Origin: Uranotaenia lowii
Taxonomy: Eukaryota; Arthropoda; Insecta; Diptera; Culicidae
Reading direction: 5' to 3'
Assembly: GCF_029784155.1 (NCBI RefSeq)
Contig: NC_073693.1
Location: 167,267,104-167,331,103 of the forward strand
Length of the DNA: 64,000 bases
Shown here in pieces: positions 35,851 to 46,107 of the stretch (its first letter is position 1; each line of letters starts with the position of its first letter). Position numbers and translations under genes: made by a program. Under the pieces are notes generated by a model. It was not told the DNA's origin. It worked only from the letters and a program-made list of their open reading frames with translations, and ran no database searches.

Positions 35851-38560
35851 CATCCTTCTTCGTCTTGTGATGCGATAGGGAGGGACGTGAAAGCGTTTTT
35901 ATTTTGTTTCTTTCAGACATACGCAATTCGGTTAACTTGGGAGATTAATGCCGGTGGGAGCAAATCGAATCAGCACCGATCGCGTTATCTTCTTGTACCA
36001 ATGACGCTATGTAATTGACTACACGCCATTGGCACAGAGGCTGAATTTTGGGTGCACTCAAAACAGACCCGGAACAATACTTCCAGTACCAGAAACGTCT
36101 CAATGCCATCTATTAAAGGCTACTACTTCCCAACACAAGTGATAGATTTCTTCAGAATGACAAAATTTGCCAAACTTTTCTTGCGTCGAAGGCGCGGCTA
36201 GCTTGGAGTCAGACTAACCTGAGGTTATGGAAACGATAATTATCGAGGTGAGGAGGTTGTTAACACCAGACCTGTCAGAAATAGGCTCTGAATCACGTGG
36301 GAAACAATCGCAGCTGCTTATGTAACATCCAGTGGATCCCAAACTTAGCAATTCGGAACCGTCAGGCATCAACTACCGACATGCCAATTTTCTGGTCAAT
36401 TCGTTCACCGTTGAGACATTCGTTCATCATTTGAAACAATCAAACCGTAATGAAGAGCCCACAATTTTTTCAACATCACGGATCAATATTCATTTTATAA
36501 TTCTGTAACAAATACTGCTTGTTGATACTATGATATTTCCTCAGATTCATTATGAAACATTCAAAAGGACTGGATCAGACAGCATTATTTGGAGATGCTG
36601 TATGAAAAAGTACGAGTATTTATGGAACTTCTTCGAACGGTAGTCAACCAATTTTCTGGGAACTGATCTGAGTTCGAACTGCATGGACGGAAATCGAGTT
36701 AAATATATTGTGTTCTCTTCATAGAAAAAAAAAAATGAAATCTATGTACTATCTACCGTGGTCATGAACCAAAGAAGATGAGACTATTTCGTTACTGAGG
36801 AAAGATGTAAAGAACAAGCTATCAATGAGTACAACCCGTGCCAAATGGAGTGCTTCAGCTTATTTTTTGCTTCAGGAAAGCATTGGACTGGGGCAATGTT
36901 TGAACTTAAGGTGATATTTTCTCTGGATGTGCCAAAGGATTTGAATTGACTTCCCTGTTCTAAACCAACATAAAGACTCTTCCGAAGTATGCCAACTATT
37001 TTTTAACTGAACTTCTTGAAAGTTTAATGAATTGTCGCACTCTGTGCCTACTCAACCCCTTTCAACTACTTCCATCGATAAGAGTTGGAGCAATATAAAG
37101 ATAATCATCCAATGTAAACTGTTTTTGACACAAAACACTAAAAAGGTAATGATTTCCTTCTGAAATCACCCAGCCACTGCCACCGCGTCAAAAAGATTTC
37201 CTGTACAACCACTTCGAGCAATCTTCATGCCGAGAATTGATCGCTGAAGAAACCTGAAAACCAAACAACATTTCTGACTTCAAGCGGTCCATCTATGAAG
37301 CGATTTTTCTTCAGCAGTGGACTAATTCATGTTCAACGAATAATGATCAGCCTTGCACCTGTTGTATTCTGAAATCGATAGGAATCCCGAATGCCAACCT
37401 AGCAGCTTCATCTGTCCCAGAGACAATAGTCTTAATCCAAGGAACACTTCTGGAGAAAGAAAACGTGCTTTCGCAATCATTAATGATTCGGCTTCACAAA
37501 AATGATTTCACTAGAATCTACTTCTCGAGAAGAACATCGTGAAAGATGGATCAGGCGGATGAGATTCCGAGTTATTTCAAGAAAATCGAGCTCTGGCAAT
37601 TGAAGTCATTATGAATTACCTTATTTTGAAGCTTCGTGAGCCCAACAAAAAGCGCCAACTGCTGCACCACGGGCTCAGCCACCGAATAAAACCAGTTGAG
37701 TAATTGCAGAAGCAACCGGTGCTAGCGGTCGTGGATCGTTTGATATAAAATGATCTTTGTGAATATCTTACTCGAGTTGTTCAAGTTAGCCCAATCGGAT
37801 GGTATTCTTTAGACATCCTGAAGTAAGGGACACAACACCGAAAAACTAAATATAAACATCCTGGATATTCTAGGAAATGCTTTGATTATTCTTGACTCAT
37901 AGGAAACTCCAATAAGCACCTGCCACCAAATCCAAACGTCAACATCGTTTGCCCTTTGTTCTTGGAATGTTATTCATACCTCAGATTAATAATTCAAAGG
38001 GTAACAACGGCTTAAATCATGCAATTTATAAAGACGACAATTGTGTAAAATTATATCAGACAGCTGATAACCCATATAAAAATCTTGACATTTATCAAGC
38101 TGGTACTTTTGAGCTATATTGTGACATATTCTCGCTTGATCGATCGCATTTATTAATTGACAGGTATTTGGCCGGAGGTCGTCGTCGCGCCCTGAAGTTG
38201 GCATCTACCAAACTATAAACTTTCTCTACTATTATAGCGGAGGTCTGCGTTGCGCCTTACAGAAAACTGATACTTAAACATTAGAAAAAAAATAAACAAA
38301 TATAGCATTGCGTCAAGTTGTTGATATCAGACATTTCTCCTGTGACAAAAGCATTCAACCCATTAGCACTCACCCAAGCGGGAGTATGCATCGCTCCTAA
38401 CTTGAGTTCAATCAAAGTTTCGAATATTCTACATTGTGCCAACAGTATTATTATCTAATGAAGCAGCCAGATTTACAGGAAAAGTCCTTCATCAGTTTTC
38501 ATTCATCAAACTGCGAAACATTCAGCATTGTTGATGTATGTCCTTATCGGGTCATTTTTC

Positions 38561-39219
38561 AGGCGGAAGTCTTCATTGCGCCAACATCAATCAGTTCAAC
38601 TAGGCGGAAGTCTTCATCACGCCAACAACAACCAAATCAACTAGGCGGAAGTCTTCATCGCGCCAACAACAATCAAATCAATCAGGCGGAAGTCTTCATC
38701 GCGCCAACAGTAATCAAATCAACCGGGCGGAAGTCTTCATCGCGCCCAACAGTTGATAGCAATCAAACTATTTCTTTTTTCCCTGGCGGAAGTCTTCATC
38801 GCGCCAACATCAATCTGTCCAACTAGGCGGAAGTCTTCATCGCGCCAACAGTAATGCAATCAACCAGGCGGAAGTCTTCATCGCGCCCAACAGTTGATAG
38901 CAATCAAACTATTTCATTTTTCCCGGCGGAAGTCTTCATCGCGCCAACATCAATCTGTCCAACTAGGCGGAAGTCTTCATCGCGCCCAACAGTTGATACC
39001 AATCAAACTATTTCTTTTTTTCTCTGGCGGAAGTCTTCATCGCGCCAATAGTAATCTAATCAACCAGGCGGAAGTCTTCATCGCGCCCAACAATTGATAG
39101 CAATCAAACTACTTCATTTTTCCTGGCGGAAGTCTTCATCGCGCCATCATCAATCTGTCCAACTAGGCGGAAGTCTTCATCGCGCCCAACAGTTGATAAC
39201 ATTCAAACTACTTCATCGC
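38561..39219. repeat. Array of 14 GGCGGAAGTCTTCATCGCGC motifs, regular spacing
   Basis: The motif starts at 38562, 38603, 38644, 38685, 38726, 38785, 38826, 38867, 38925, 38966, 39026, 39067, 39125 and 39166. Gaps are 41 bp or 58-60 bp and nothing else. Three spacer types recur in order: one with CATCAATCTGTCC, one with AGTAATC-AATCAACC, and a longer one with CAGTTGATAGCAATCAAAC. Diverged singletons lie near 38174 and 38238. The motif reads as AEVFIAPT, GGSLHRAN or RRKSSSRQ in the three forward frames; none is a known domain. It lies about 0.4-1 kb from the presumed 5' LTR, a position where tandem regulatory repeats occur in retroelements. Confidence 0.9.
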
Positions 39220-39579
39220 GCATAAAAGGTGATATTAATAAACCATCAAAATAATCTTATACTTGGCATTCTCTTCAGCAAAAAAAAATGGCCGTTCGTT
39301 CGGCAAAGCCTACGCAGAAAAATATTGAATTGAACATTTCACCAGACGGTAGCCTGCCTGCATAAAACACTTATCGAGTAGTTCCAATTTAAACAAAAAC
39401 CCCTACCGGATGTCCTCAACAAACCAGAAAAAGCTATTTCTTGTTTCACTTTTTTCGCTATGCGCCTAATTTTAAAAATGGCTACTCATCTGCTACCCGG
39501 AAGCTTACCTCGAGTTTTTCAAAAAATCATCAGGCTCTCAATCCGTGGCATCGTTTAAACATCCAGCAGGATCGCCAAT

Positions 39580-39884
39580 TGTGGGTTCCGGCGGCGCCCC
39601 AGAAGTAGTCTCTAAGGAATTCGGTCGTTTACCTGGAGGAGACTTCGCGCAACACGGGGAGACAATCTTGACATGCACCGAAAAACACTCGAACGACGCT
39701 CGTGCAGAACTGACGGTTGAACCGCGACTGACGATGATGGAGCGAGATGATGTGTCCGAAAGAGATGGATGAATGCGTTAGCTGTTCGCCGAGGGGTGTC
39801 TTGATGACATCATGGAAGCGTTATGTATTAGCTTATTTATATTTATCTTGTTACCTAAAAGGAGTCATCATATGGTATCCCACA
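39580..39884 (-). repeat. LTR, right copy (305 bp)
   Basis: Direct repeat of 33768-34072 at an offset of 5812 bp. It is followed by AGTTA, the target duplication, and then by the continuing MITE sequence. Confidence 0.9.
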
Positions 39885-40578
39885 AGTTATTTTTATTTTT
39901 TTTAAACATGCGATTTTCACTATATTTAATTAATTGTTTGATTAGAGAGACTTTAAGTTTAAAAGTTCATTCATCTCTGTTCACTATATTTAGAAAAAGG
40001 GGCAACTTGCAACAAGCTTTGATATTAATGAAAAATCAAATGAAAACGTATGCAAACTTAAAGTTATCGATAAATATTTGATGCCATAAAAGCCATTACG
40101 CATAAAAACATCAATGTCAGTAATTTCTGGTTCTGTTGAAACTAATTTTTTTTTTGTGAACATGAGGATATTGAATATATTTAGGAGCAAAAAATACTAC
40201 AAAAAATTCTACTAGTTGAAATCATAAAAATAAATGTTTGGATTAATGAAATTTTAATGTTGATAAATGCGTGATGCAAAACAATCATATTCGAGCATAT
40301 GGAAACGAGATCTACAAGGTGTCTCTTTGATTTGCAATTTGTTGCATCTTACCCAGGCATGTAACTGAACTATAAAAATATTTGTTGGTGATTGTTCGAA
40401 AAATATTTCTACACCAACAGTGTTGGAATAGGGTGATTAAACCAGTTGAAAGATTGTAGGTGGTATCATTAAGCCAATCCGTCATACTGGGTAAAGTTTT
40501 TTACGGTATAGAATCAGTGCTGTGGTAAACAAATGTTGCATCTAACCCCGCTGTTTCATGATGCCTCGTTTGACGGTA

Positions 40579-42752
40579 GGTACATCGCTGGATGATATTT
40601 GACAGAATTAAAAGTTCTTAATTAAAATCAGAAGTCAGGTAGATAGTAGAAAAACTTTAGATTCGCTGACATAGTGTATCAAAAATACTAAATTCATCAA
40701 CTATTTAGTCAGTGATATCAGTTCAACAGAAAGAGTTGTTCTATTTAAACCAAAATCGTTTTAGTATTTGTCTCAGTGTGCTGATATAGTGCTTATGCTT
40801 TAAAAAATATCCTTGATTAAGTTTTGGTTGAAAATTCTAATATTTTACCAAACAGGAAATAAAGTTCTCGCATTTTCCGAGAAAGTTGTTTATTGATTTA
40901 CACATTTAATTTGAATATTTTAATTTTTTTTCTGTCGCCACAAATATTGTCAAACATTTTTCTATTCGTCAAAATATATCAATAAGAATAGGTGGGATTT
41001 TTAGAAAATTTATTGAATGCTGTTTTGCTTTAGAGTTTCAAGCTATTCAACATGAAGTCTTCCTTCATTGGACTCAGATCTCTTTAAAAAAAAAATGAAT
41101 CAAAGAAAAATACGAAGAATTGTTTGCCGTAATGGATTCAATAAGATAAGAATTACTTGTTCATACGCGTATACCGTTGGTTCTGAAGGTCTCAAGTGTG
41201 TTCTAAATCGTGTAAAACAACAAGACTCCAATAGACCTAGAAACGGCCAATTCATTGATCCAACACTCCCTCGCGAGCCCTATCGTGTCTAGCAGGTAAG
41301 TGCAGGAAGGAAGAAAGGAAGGAAGGCAGGTAATCGCCGACCAATGGTCAACGCCAAACTTTCCACCACCACGCAGCATCGTAGCCGCGAGCGTAAATTC
41401 CTAAACCACAGGACAGCCGGGCGGAGTGGACCATTCACATCTTCCGCCGAATCGTTTGAATCCGTTCTTTTATGAATGAACCGCCACGCCGTGTCGCTTG
41501 GCCGGTATTTGGTTCAGCCAAAAAGATAATTAATCGCATGTCGTTTAGCTGATGATATATGAGTCGTGTTTCTTCTTTTCTTCCTTTATTGGTAGATGGT
41601 TGACTTGCTTTTGTCCATTGATGGTGTTCAGGTCATTAATGTAGTTAAGCGTTGAGTTGATCTAGACCGAATCGCGTCGTTGATTGACAGAAAAGAAACA
41701 TCGGTGATTAATCTTTTGTTTTGACAGCCTTGCATTGCAAGAAAATGCTTGTCATTATTTACATTCGCCATTTAGTGTATTTAAACAGTTAAATTTTCCA
41801 TGAATGGTGAATGAAATTAAAGCACTAATCGATGAGTCTGATTATTACTTTAGGGTGTAAATATGAACGATTTCAGACCAGTTTTGATACCGAGTACCTA
41901 CAAAGATTTTACGAAAAAAAAAGTATTTGCCTAATGGATTCAGCCAGACGGAATAAGATGTGTGGTAAAGTCTGAGAAGATGATGATGATTACGATGCTG
42001 GTGCTTCTGGCAGGGAGGAGAAGCACCGCGCCAACCTTCTTCGTTTTTCGTGCATTTGGTCCGGGTTAAGGTTTTCCGGCTATGCCTGGCTGCTGTGAGG
42101 GTGAGAGGGTTTTTTTCTGCTTACCTTTAGTGGCCTCAGACAGAAAGAACTTGCCAGCATCGTTCCCATTATATAATGGCGGAAGGAAATGGGATGTGCT
42201 TTGGTATTTTAACTTTTTCATCCCATTCAGTGAAGGTTTTATTCGGCGCGGGGTCCATTTCCAGATCTGCCCCGTTTCTTCTTCGACGGATAACAGAACC
42301 TGTTCCCGAATACTGGGGATAAAAATAGAACAAGAATAAGAAGCACGCCTTCATGGCTAAAAGCAAGTGGTAAAAGTGCTTCCGATGGTTATCTACGCAC
42401 AATATTCGATAATCATCTGGCTTAAAGTGTCTAAAACGATCATAACATTTTTTTTAAGTTTTTAGCCCAGAAAAGAACAGGATTCATTAATTTATTAAAA
42501 CGTAGAATGACAATGAACTTAATCAAAAGTGACAAGACATTTAAAGTTTCAAGTTGGGTTGATCGAATTCAACTAAAAAGTCGTCAATTGTTTTTTATGT
42601 TTTTTCCTGTTGGGGAGAGTCAACTGCGAACACTTAGTTGATCTGTTGTGGTATTACCCCGCGTTACTATTTTTACTTTGATATGCTACATGACAACTCT
42701 GCACTATTGGTTGAGGTTGCAGTTGTTTACCGGTAGCACTACGAGCACACAC
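40579..42752. other. Non-coding stretch with a GC-richer block
   Basis: No gene is recognised. The block 41280-41560 has a (GGAA)n-like purine run (41306-41326), a balanced composition, and TAATTAATCGCATG with nearby GATGATATATGAG words. The block 42000-42340 is similar. Both could be regulatory DNA of a distant gene. Frames on both strands are open but unrelated to known proteins. Confidence 0.45.
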
Positions 42753-42760
42753 ATTGACAT

Positions 42761-43201
42761 CAGTGATGTCAATTGTTTTTCAAAAATGTCTGAAAATTTT
42801 GAAAAAATGTCTGGAAAAGTCTGGATGGTAAACTTATAGGTGATGACCTTTTTTTTTGGTCGCCAGGTCGCAAAATTGTAGTCTTGGTAATAACACTCAT
42901 TCCTTGATAATAATCATACATTCTATACACTATCGATGCCTGAAACTTCCTGTTTTACTAACATCTTCGTGGCATTCCTCACTCTTCAATAACCTACTAA
43001 TTCGAACCATTTCCTGCCATTTTGCAATCAAAATTTTGAATTTTGACTGTTTTGTATAAAAATCCATGCCCAGTCTCAAAAGTTTGGAAATGTCTGGAAG
43101 AAATGGCAAAAGTCTGGAGATCTGGAAACCTAGAAAAATGTCTGGCAAAAGCCCAAAAAGTCTGGAGGATCCAGACAAAATCTGGAAGGTTGACATCACT
43201 G
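42761..43201. mobile_element. hAT-like MITE, 441 bp
   Basis: CAGTGATGTCAA at 42761 and TTGACATCACTG ending at 43201 are perfect 12-bp inverted repeats. Flanks ATTGACAT and ATAAAGAT agree at five of eight positions, so the duplication is decayed or doubtful. Subterminal TGTCTGGAA/TCTGGAG words recur on both sides, as expected for hAT binding sites. There is no coding capacity. Confidence 0.6.
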
Positions 43202-43329
43202 ATAAAGATAGGATATTCAAGTGAAATCTAAGTTCTCTTGAAAAGATCCATCCACATGCATGAGGTGAATCATCCAGGCGTACAATTTCAAGTTATATTC
43301 GGCTAGCTTTTCACTAATGTCAAAACCGC

Positions 43330-43440
43330 CAACCTTTATCATACTACGTGTGCCAGGTTATTTCACGACCGGGATTAGATCTCATGGCCGTTGGCTTAGA
43401 AGACAAAGACGCTATCCTCTAAGCCACGAACTGCTGGCTT
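43330..43440 (-). mobile_element. tRNA-derived SINE, minus strand, second copy
   Basis: On the minus strand GTGGCTTAGAGGATAGCG, about 35 nt of body, then GAGATCTAATCCCGGTCGTG. It follows the same layout as 29335-29487, with the B box eroded (ATCTAATCC). After this the two copies differ, so only the tRNA-like head is conserved. Confidence 0.55.
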
Positions 43441-43834
43441 GTTATTTGCTAAGCTCCAGTTTGTTCAATATCAAATCGACTTAATCACGAAACACGTGTC
43501 AAACGAAAATGGCGATGATTCATGAAACCACACTTTGTAGGTAACATATTTTTTGAGTTTGGTTTTTTTTTGTAACTTAATGCATCTAGGTTCATATAAA
43601 TTTTTAATACAATACTGCTTGGGAACTCTTTTTTTTATCTGAAAACTTTAATTTACGTTTCATAGTTTCGAATTTGAAAAATAGTTTGGTGGTTTGGTGA
43701 CAAATTTTTCTAAAGCATGAATCACAATGACACCTTAAAACGGGTCTATCTCGGAGCTATGTGAACGAAATAAAAAAAAATTTGTACTTAAAATGTAGGG
43801 TTTGTTGCACTTTAATGTACAAATAATAAAAAAA
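43441..43834. other. Non-coding stretch
   Basis: AT-rich; nothing recognised. It may include the eroded 3' flank of the transposase fragment that follows. Confidence 0.4.
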
Positions 43835-44080
43835 TTATTCCGAAAGTGTTCTGAAGAAATTTCGAACTTTTCGTCGAGTACCATTCATCATAGTTTGGAC
43901 ACCTTATTCGCTGACCTCAGCGGCCATTTTATTCCACAATCTCTTCATCTCTGTTCCATCCCGGCTCGTCCTACCATTCTTCTTCATCTTCTGTTTGACA
44001 ATTGCCTAAAATTTTTCGATAGGGCGGAATTGAGGGCAGTTGGATGAGTTGATGTCCTTTTCGACAAAATGCACCCGTTG
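43835..44080 (-). pseudogene. Mariner-type transposase C-terminal fragment
   Basis: On the minus strand one frame reads NCPQFRPIEKF, stop, AIVKQKMKKNGRTSRDGTEM, then WNKMAAEVSE, stop, GVQTMMNGTRRKVRNFF and a terminal stop at 43835-43837. PxFRPIEKFxAIVK holds the third catalytic acid of Tc1/mariner enzymes of the same style as the pseudogene at 30598-31446. Two in-frame stops and loss of everything upstream make it dead. No TIR pair was located. Confidence 0.75.
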
Positions 44081-44487
44081 GCCCGATACCGATAATCGCA
44101 TTTCACGGTTTATCTTACAGCCTCTTTAAAAAATTAATCACGCTATTTCTTTAATTATTACCTCGTAATTTATGTGCAGTCGTCAAATCCATAATTAGGG
44201 ATGGATTGCACCTTTTTTGCAAAAAAAAAGAACAAAAATATATTTAAAAATAAAGTGTTGGTATATTAAAAAAAATTGTTTAACATAACACCGAAGTTTT
44301 TTACGTAGTTTTATTTTGCACGGTGATTGGAAGTTCGAGTAGGTGTTGACTCTCGTGGATGTCAAAAAATGTTCAATCCGTGGATAAGTCGTTGTAACGG
44401 AAACAGCTTCAGAAACTTTGTTTGCAGTAGGATCCGCCTGCCTGGCTCCTGCCAACTTCAGATGTACTGTTCCGATTCAGGAAAGCA
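44081..44487. other. Non-coding stretch
   Basis: Nothing recognised. An 86-codon minus frame (44195-44455) has no known domain. Confidence 0.4.
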
Positions 44488-44502
44488 TGTGTGTGTGTGT
44501 GT

Positions 44503-44503
<1 letters not shown>
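44488..44503. repeat. (TG)8 microsatellite at the LINE junction
   Basis: Eight TG units, then one G, then the poly(T) tract. On the minus strand this reads poly(A), then CC(AC)n, placing an AC repeat exactly at the 3' junction of the R1-clade LINE. Confidence 0.85.
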
Positions 44504-44504
<1 letters not shown>

Positions 44505-44588
<84 letters not shown>

Positions 44589-45746
44589 GTGACCCAGGTG
44601 GTAATTCCCAAACCGGTACCTGCCCTAAGGCAATACTTCGGTAAGGGGGTGTCTAATTCACGCATAGCGCTACTTTCGCAACACTCGCCAAGAAGTTCAT
44701 ATTTTAATTAAATATCATCCTGACCGCCCAACATCATCTTCACGTCCCATCGGCTACGCTGATTGTTTTGCGTAGTTCATTTCATAGCTTCGGACTCTTT
44801 AAGCTTAGTAAAGTTAACCTACGTTATCCTGCGTCAATTGCAATTTGCGTCAGTCTCCAACTCCTTTGCAAAGCAGCCATTATCCGGGCGAGCCCATCAC
44901 TGACTGCCTGCCATGTGTTAATGTCATCACACATCTTCTGCAACATGTTGTCCGCTGTCGTTTCTGGTCCGCAGGCGGCGAATATGTTGGCACGTTCCTC
45001 TTCAAATCTTGGACAATAGAATACCACGTGTTCGGGTGTCTCGTCCACGTCACCGCATGTTAGGCAGACCGGCGAGGCCGCATGTCCGAACCTGTGGTGA
45101 TACTTCATGAAGCATCCATGACCAGTCAGGAATTGCGTCATGTAGAAATCCACTTCGCCATGCTTTCTCTCCATCCACTCTTTGATGTTTGGGATCAAAC
45201 GATGGGTCCACCTCCCTTTTTCCGAGCTGTCCCACAGCTGCTGCCAGTTAGCCATGGAGCTATCTCTGGCTCGTGTTCTCACGTTTTGAATGCCTCTATT
45301 TTCGTAGCAATATGAGTCCTCCACCAACAAAACCGAGATGGGCATGATTCCCGCTACAACGCATGCAGCCTCCGACGAAACGGTGCGGTATGCACTGATG
45401 ACCCGCAAATTCATTCGCCTCTGTACACTGTTCAGCTTCTGCTGGTTACACTGGATGTTAAGACCAGATTTCCAGGCCGCCCCTCCATATCGAAGGATTG
45501 ACGAAACTACACTCGAAATTATCCTTCGCTGACTACTTCGGATCCCCGAGTTGTTCGCCATTATCCTCGTGAGTGCGGCCGTTGCTGTTGCCGCCTTCTT
45601 GCACACATACTCAACGTGGTTTTTAAAGCTGAGCCGGTCGTCAATCATCACACCCAAATATTTAAGCTCACGCTTTGATTCGATAGTGCATGATCCAACT
45701 GTAATCCTGCCTGCTTGCGGTGAAATCAGGTTTGATATCAGGACCA
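44505..45746 (-). mobile_element. 5'-truncated R1-clade LINE with 83-nt poly(A)
   Basis: On the minus strand: the C-terminal part of ORF2 (45746 down to 44824), about 236 nt of 3' untranslated region, and a poly(A) of 83 nt (T run 44505-44587). A long uninterrupted tail and an open frame point to a fairly recent insertion. The 3' junction lies on an AC microsatellite. The 5' end is truncated and abuts a partial TA-MITE at 45747. No TSD could be defined. Confidence 0.8.
44824..45746 (-). pseudogene. R1-clade LINE ORF2, RT C-terminal part and zinc knuckle
   Basis: About 305 residues remain open to a natural stop. Motifs in order are LKYLGVMIDDRLSFKNHVEY (end of the reverse transcriptase domain and thumb), a long helical segment RRIISSVVSSILRYGGAAWK, and TGHGCFMKYHHRFGHA. 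A CX2CX8HX4C zinc knuckle in CLTCGDVDETPEHVVFYC is followed by PRFEEER. This order is typical of R1-clade ORF2 proteins. The endonuclease and the catalytic RT core (YxDD) are missing through 5' truncation, so it cannot transpose itself. In the window it is read as a longer frame only because the neighbouring MITE happens to stay open. Confidence 0.85.
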
Positions 45747-46105
45747 TAAAAAAATTGGGTGATTGTTCGAAAAATATTTTTACACCAACAATGTTGGTAT
45801 AACATGAGGAAACCTGTAAAAAGTTTGTAGGCAATTTTACCACGCCGATCCGTCATACTGGGTAAAGTTTTTTTGGACTTCAAAACATGTTAAAATTTGT
45901 ACATTTGTTGCTCGATTTTTCAAATTTTACATTAAAATAAAAAACTTTAGACAACTAGCTTAAGATGTGAGAAATTATGTCATCATCATTTTGTTATCAT
46001 TAAAAGATAACTTTATTATAATACATTAAATTAAAAATTGATTCAATGTAGTGTTATATAAATGTTGCATCGAACCCCGCTGTTGCATGATGCCCCGTTT
46101 GACGG
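45747..46105 (-). mobile_element. TA-MITE family, copy D, one end only
   Basis: Reverse-oriented match to the first ~360 bp of the full copy at 54136-55070, ending with the terminal GCCCCGTTTGACGG and TA (46106-46107). Shared landmarks are GGGTGATTGTTCGAAAAATA, ACACCAACAATGTTGGTATA and GATCCGTCATACTGGGTAAA. The inner side stops at an A run where the R1-clade LINE begins. Confidence 0.85.
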
Positions 46106-46107
46106 TA

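Larger units (their letters stand above)
33768..39884 (-). mobile_element. Non-autonomous LTR retrotransposon, 6.1 kb (LARD-like)
   Basis: Two direct 305-bp repeats begin TGTGGG and end CCCACA, bounded by the 5-bp duplication AGTTA (33763-33767 and 39885-39889). Orientation is inferred as minus. On that strand a purine tract AAACGGGAGA (34073-34082) lies directly before one LTR. A primer-site-like TGGCGATCCTGCTGG starts 2 nt inside the other (about 39563-39577). The LTR itself holds AATATAAATAAG and TCAGT words in promoter order. The 5.5-kb interior has no gag, protease, RT, RNase H or integrase, and its longest frame (130 codons) is only tandem repeat. It must borrow proteins in trans. Matching LTRs mean a recent insertion, although the interior looks long decayed. 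Confidence 0.88.
33652..40576 (-). mobile_element. TA-MITE family, copy B, split by an LTR retrotransposon
   Basis: The left end is TACCGTCAACTGATGCAACA (TA at 33650-33651); the right end closes GCCTCGTTTGACGG followed by TA at 40577-40578. The parts 33652-33767 and 39890-40576 are consecutive segments of the family when compared in reverse with the full copy at 54136-55070. Joining them without the insert and one TSD gives about 0.8 kb. The break falls at AGTTA, which is duplicated around the LTR element. There is no coding capacity. Confidence 0.85.

Noticed and set aside
37547..37612. Start of a gag gene (MDQADEIPSYFKKIELWQL...) on the + strand inside the LTR element
   Set aside because: Only 22 codons are open, the orientation conflicts with the primer-site and purine-tract signals, and no further gag-like sequence follows.
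38434..38826. 130-codon + frame across the GGCGGAAGTC array as a protein gene
   Set aside because: The motif stays open in all three forward frames (AEVFIAPT, GGSLHRAN, RRKSSSRQ), so openness follows from the repeat and not from coding selection. The 41-bp spacing is not a multiple of three.
38561..39219. CRISPR array
   Set aside because: The repeat-spacer look is superficial: spacers recur in three types, the genome is eukaryotic, there are no cas genes, and the array lies within an LTR element.
44327..44711. Frames of 97-105 codons with long phenylalanine runs
   Set aside because: They are translations of the 83-nt poly(T), which is the poly(A) tail of the minus-strand LINE.
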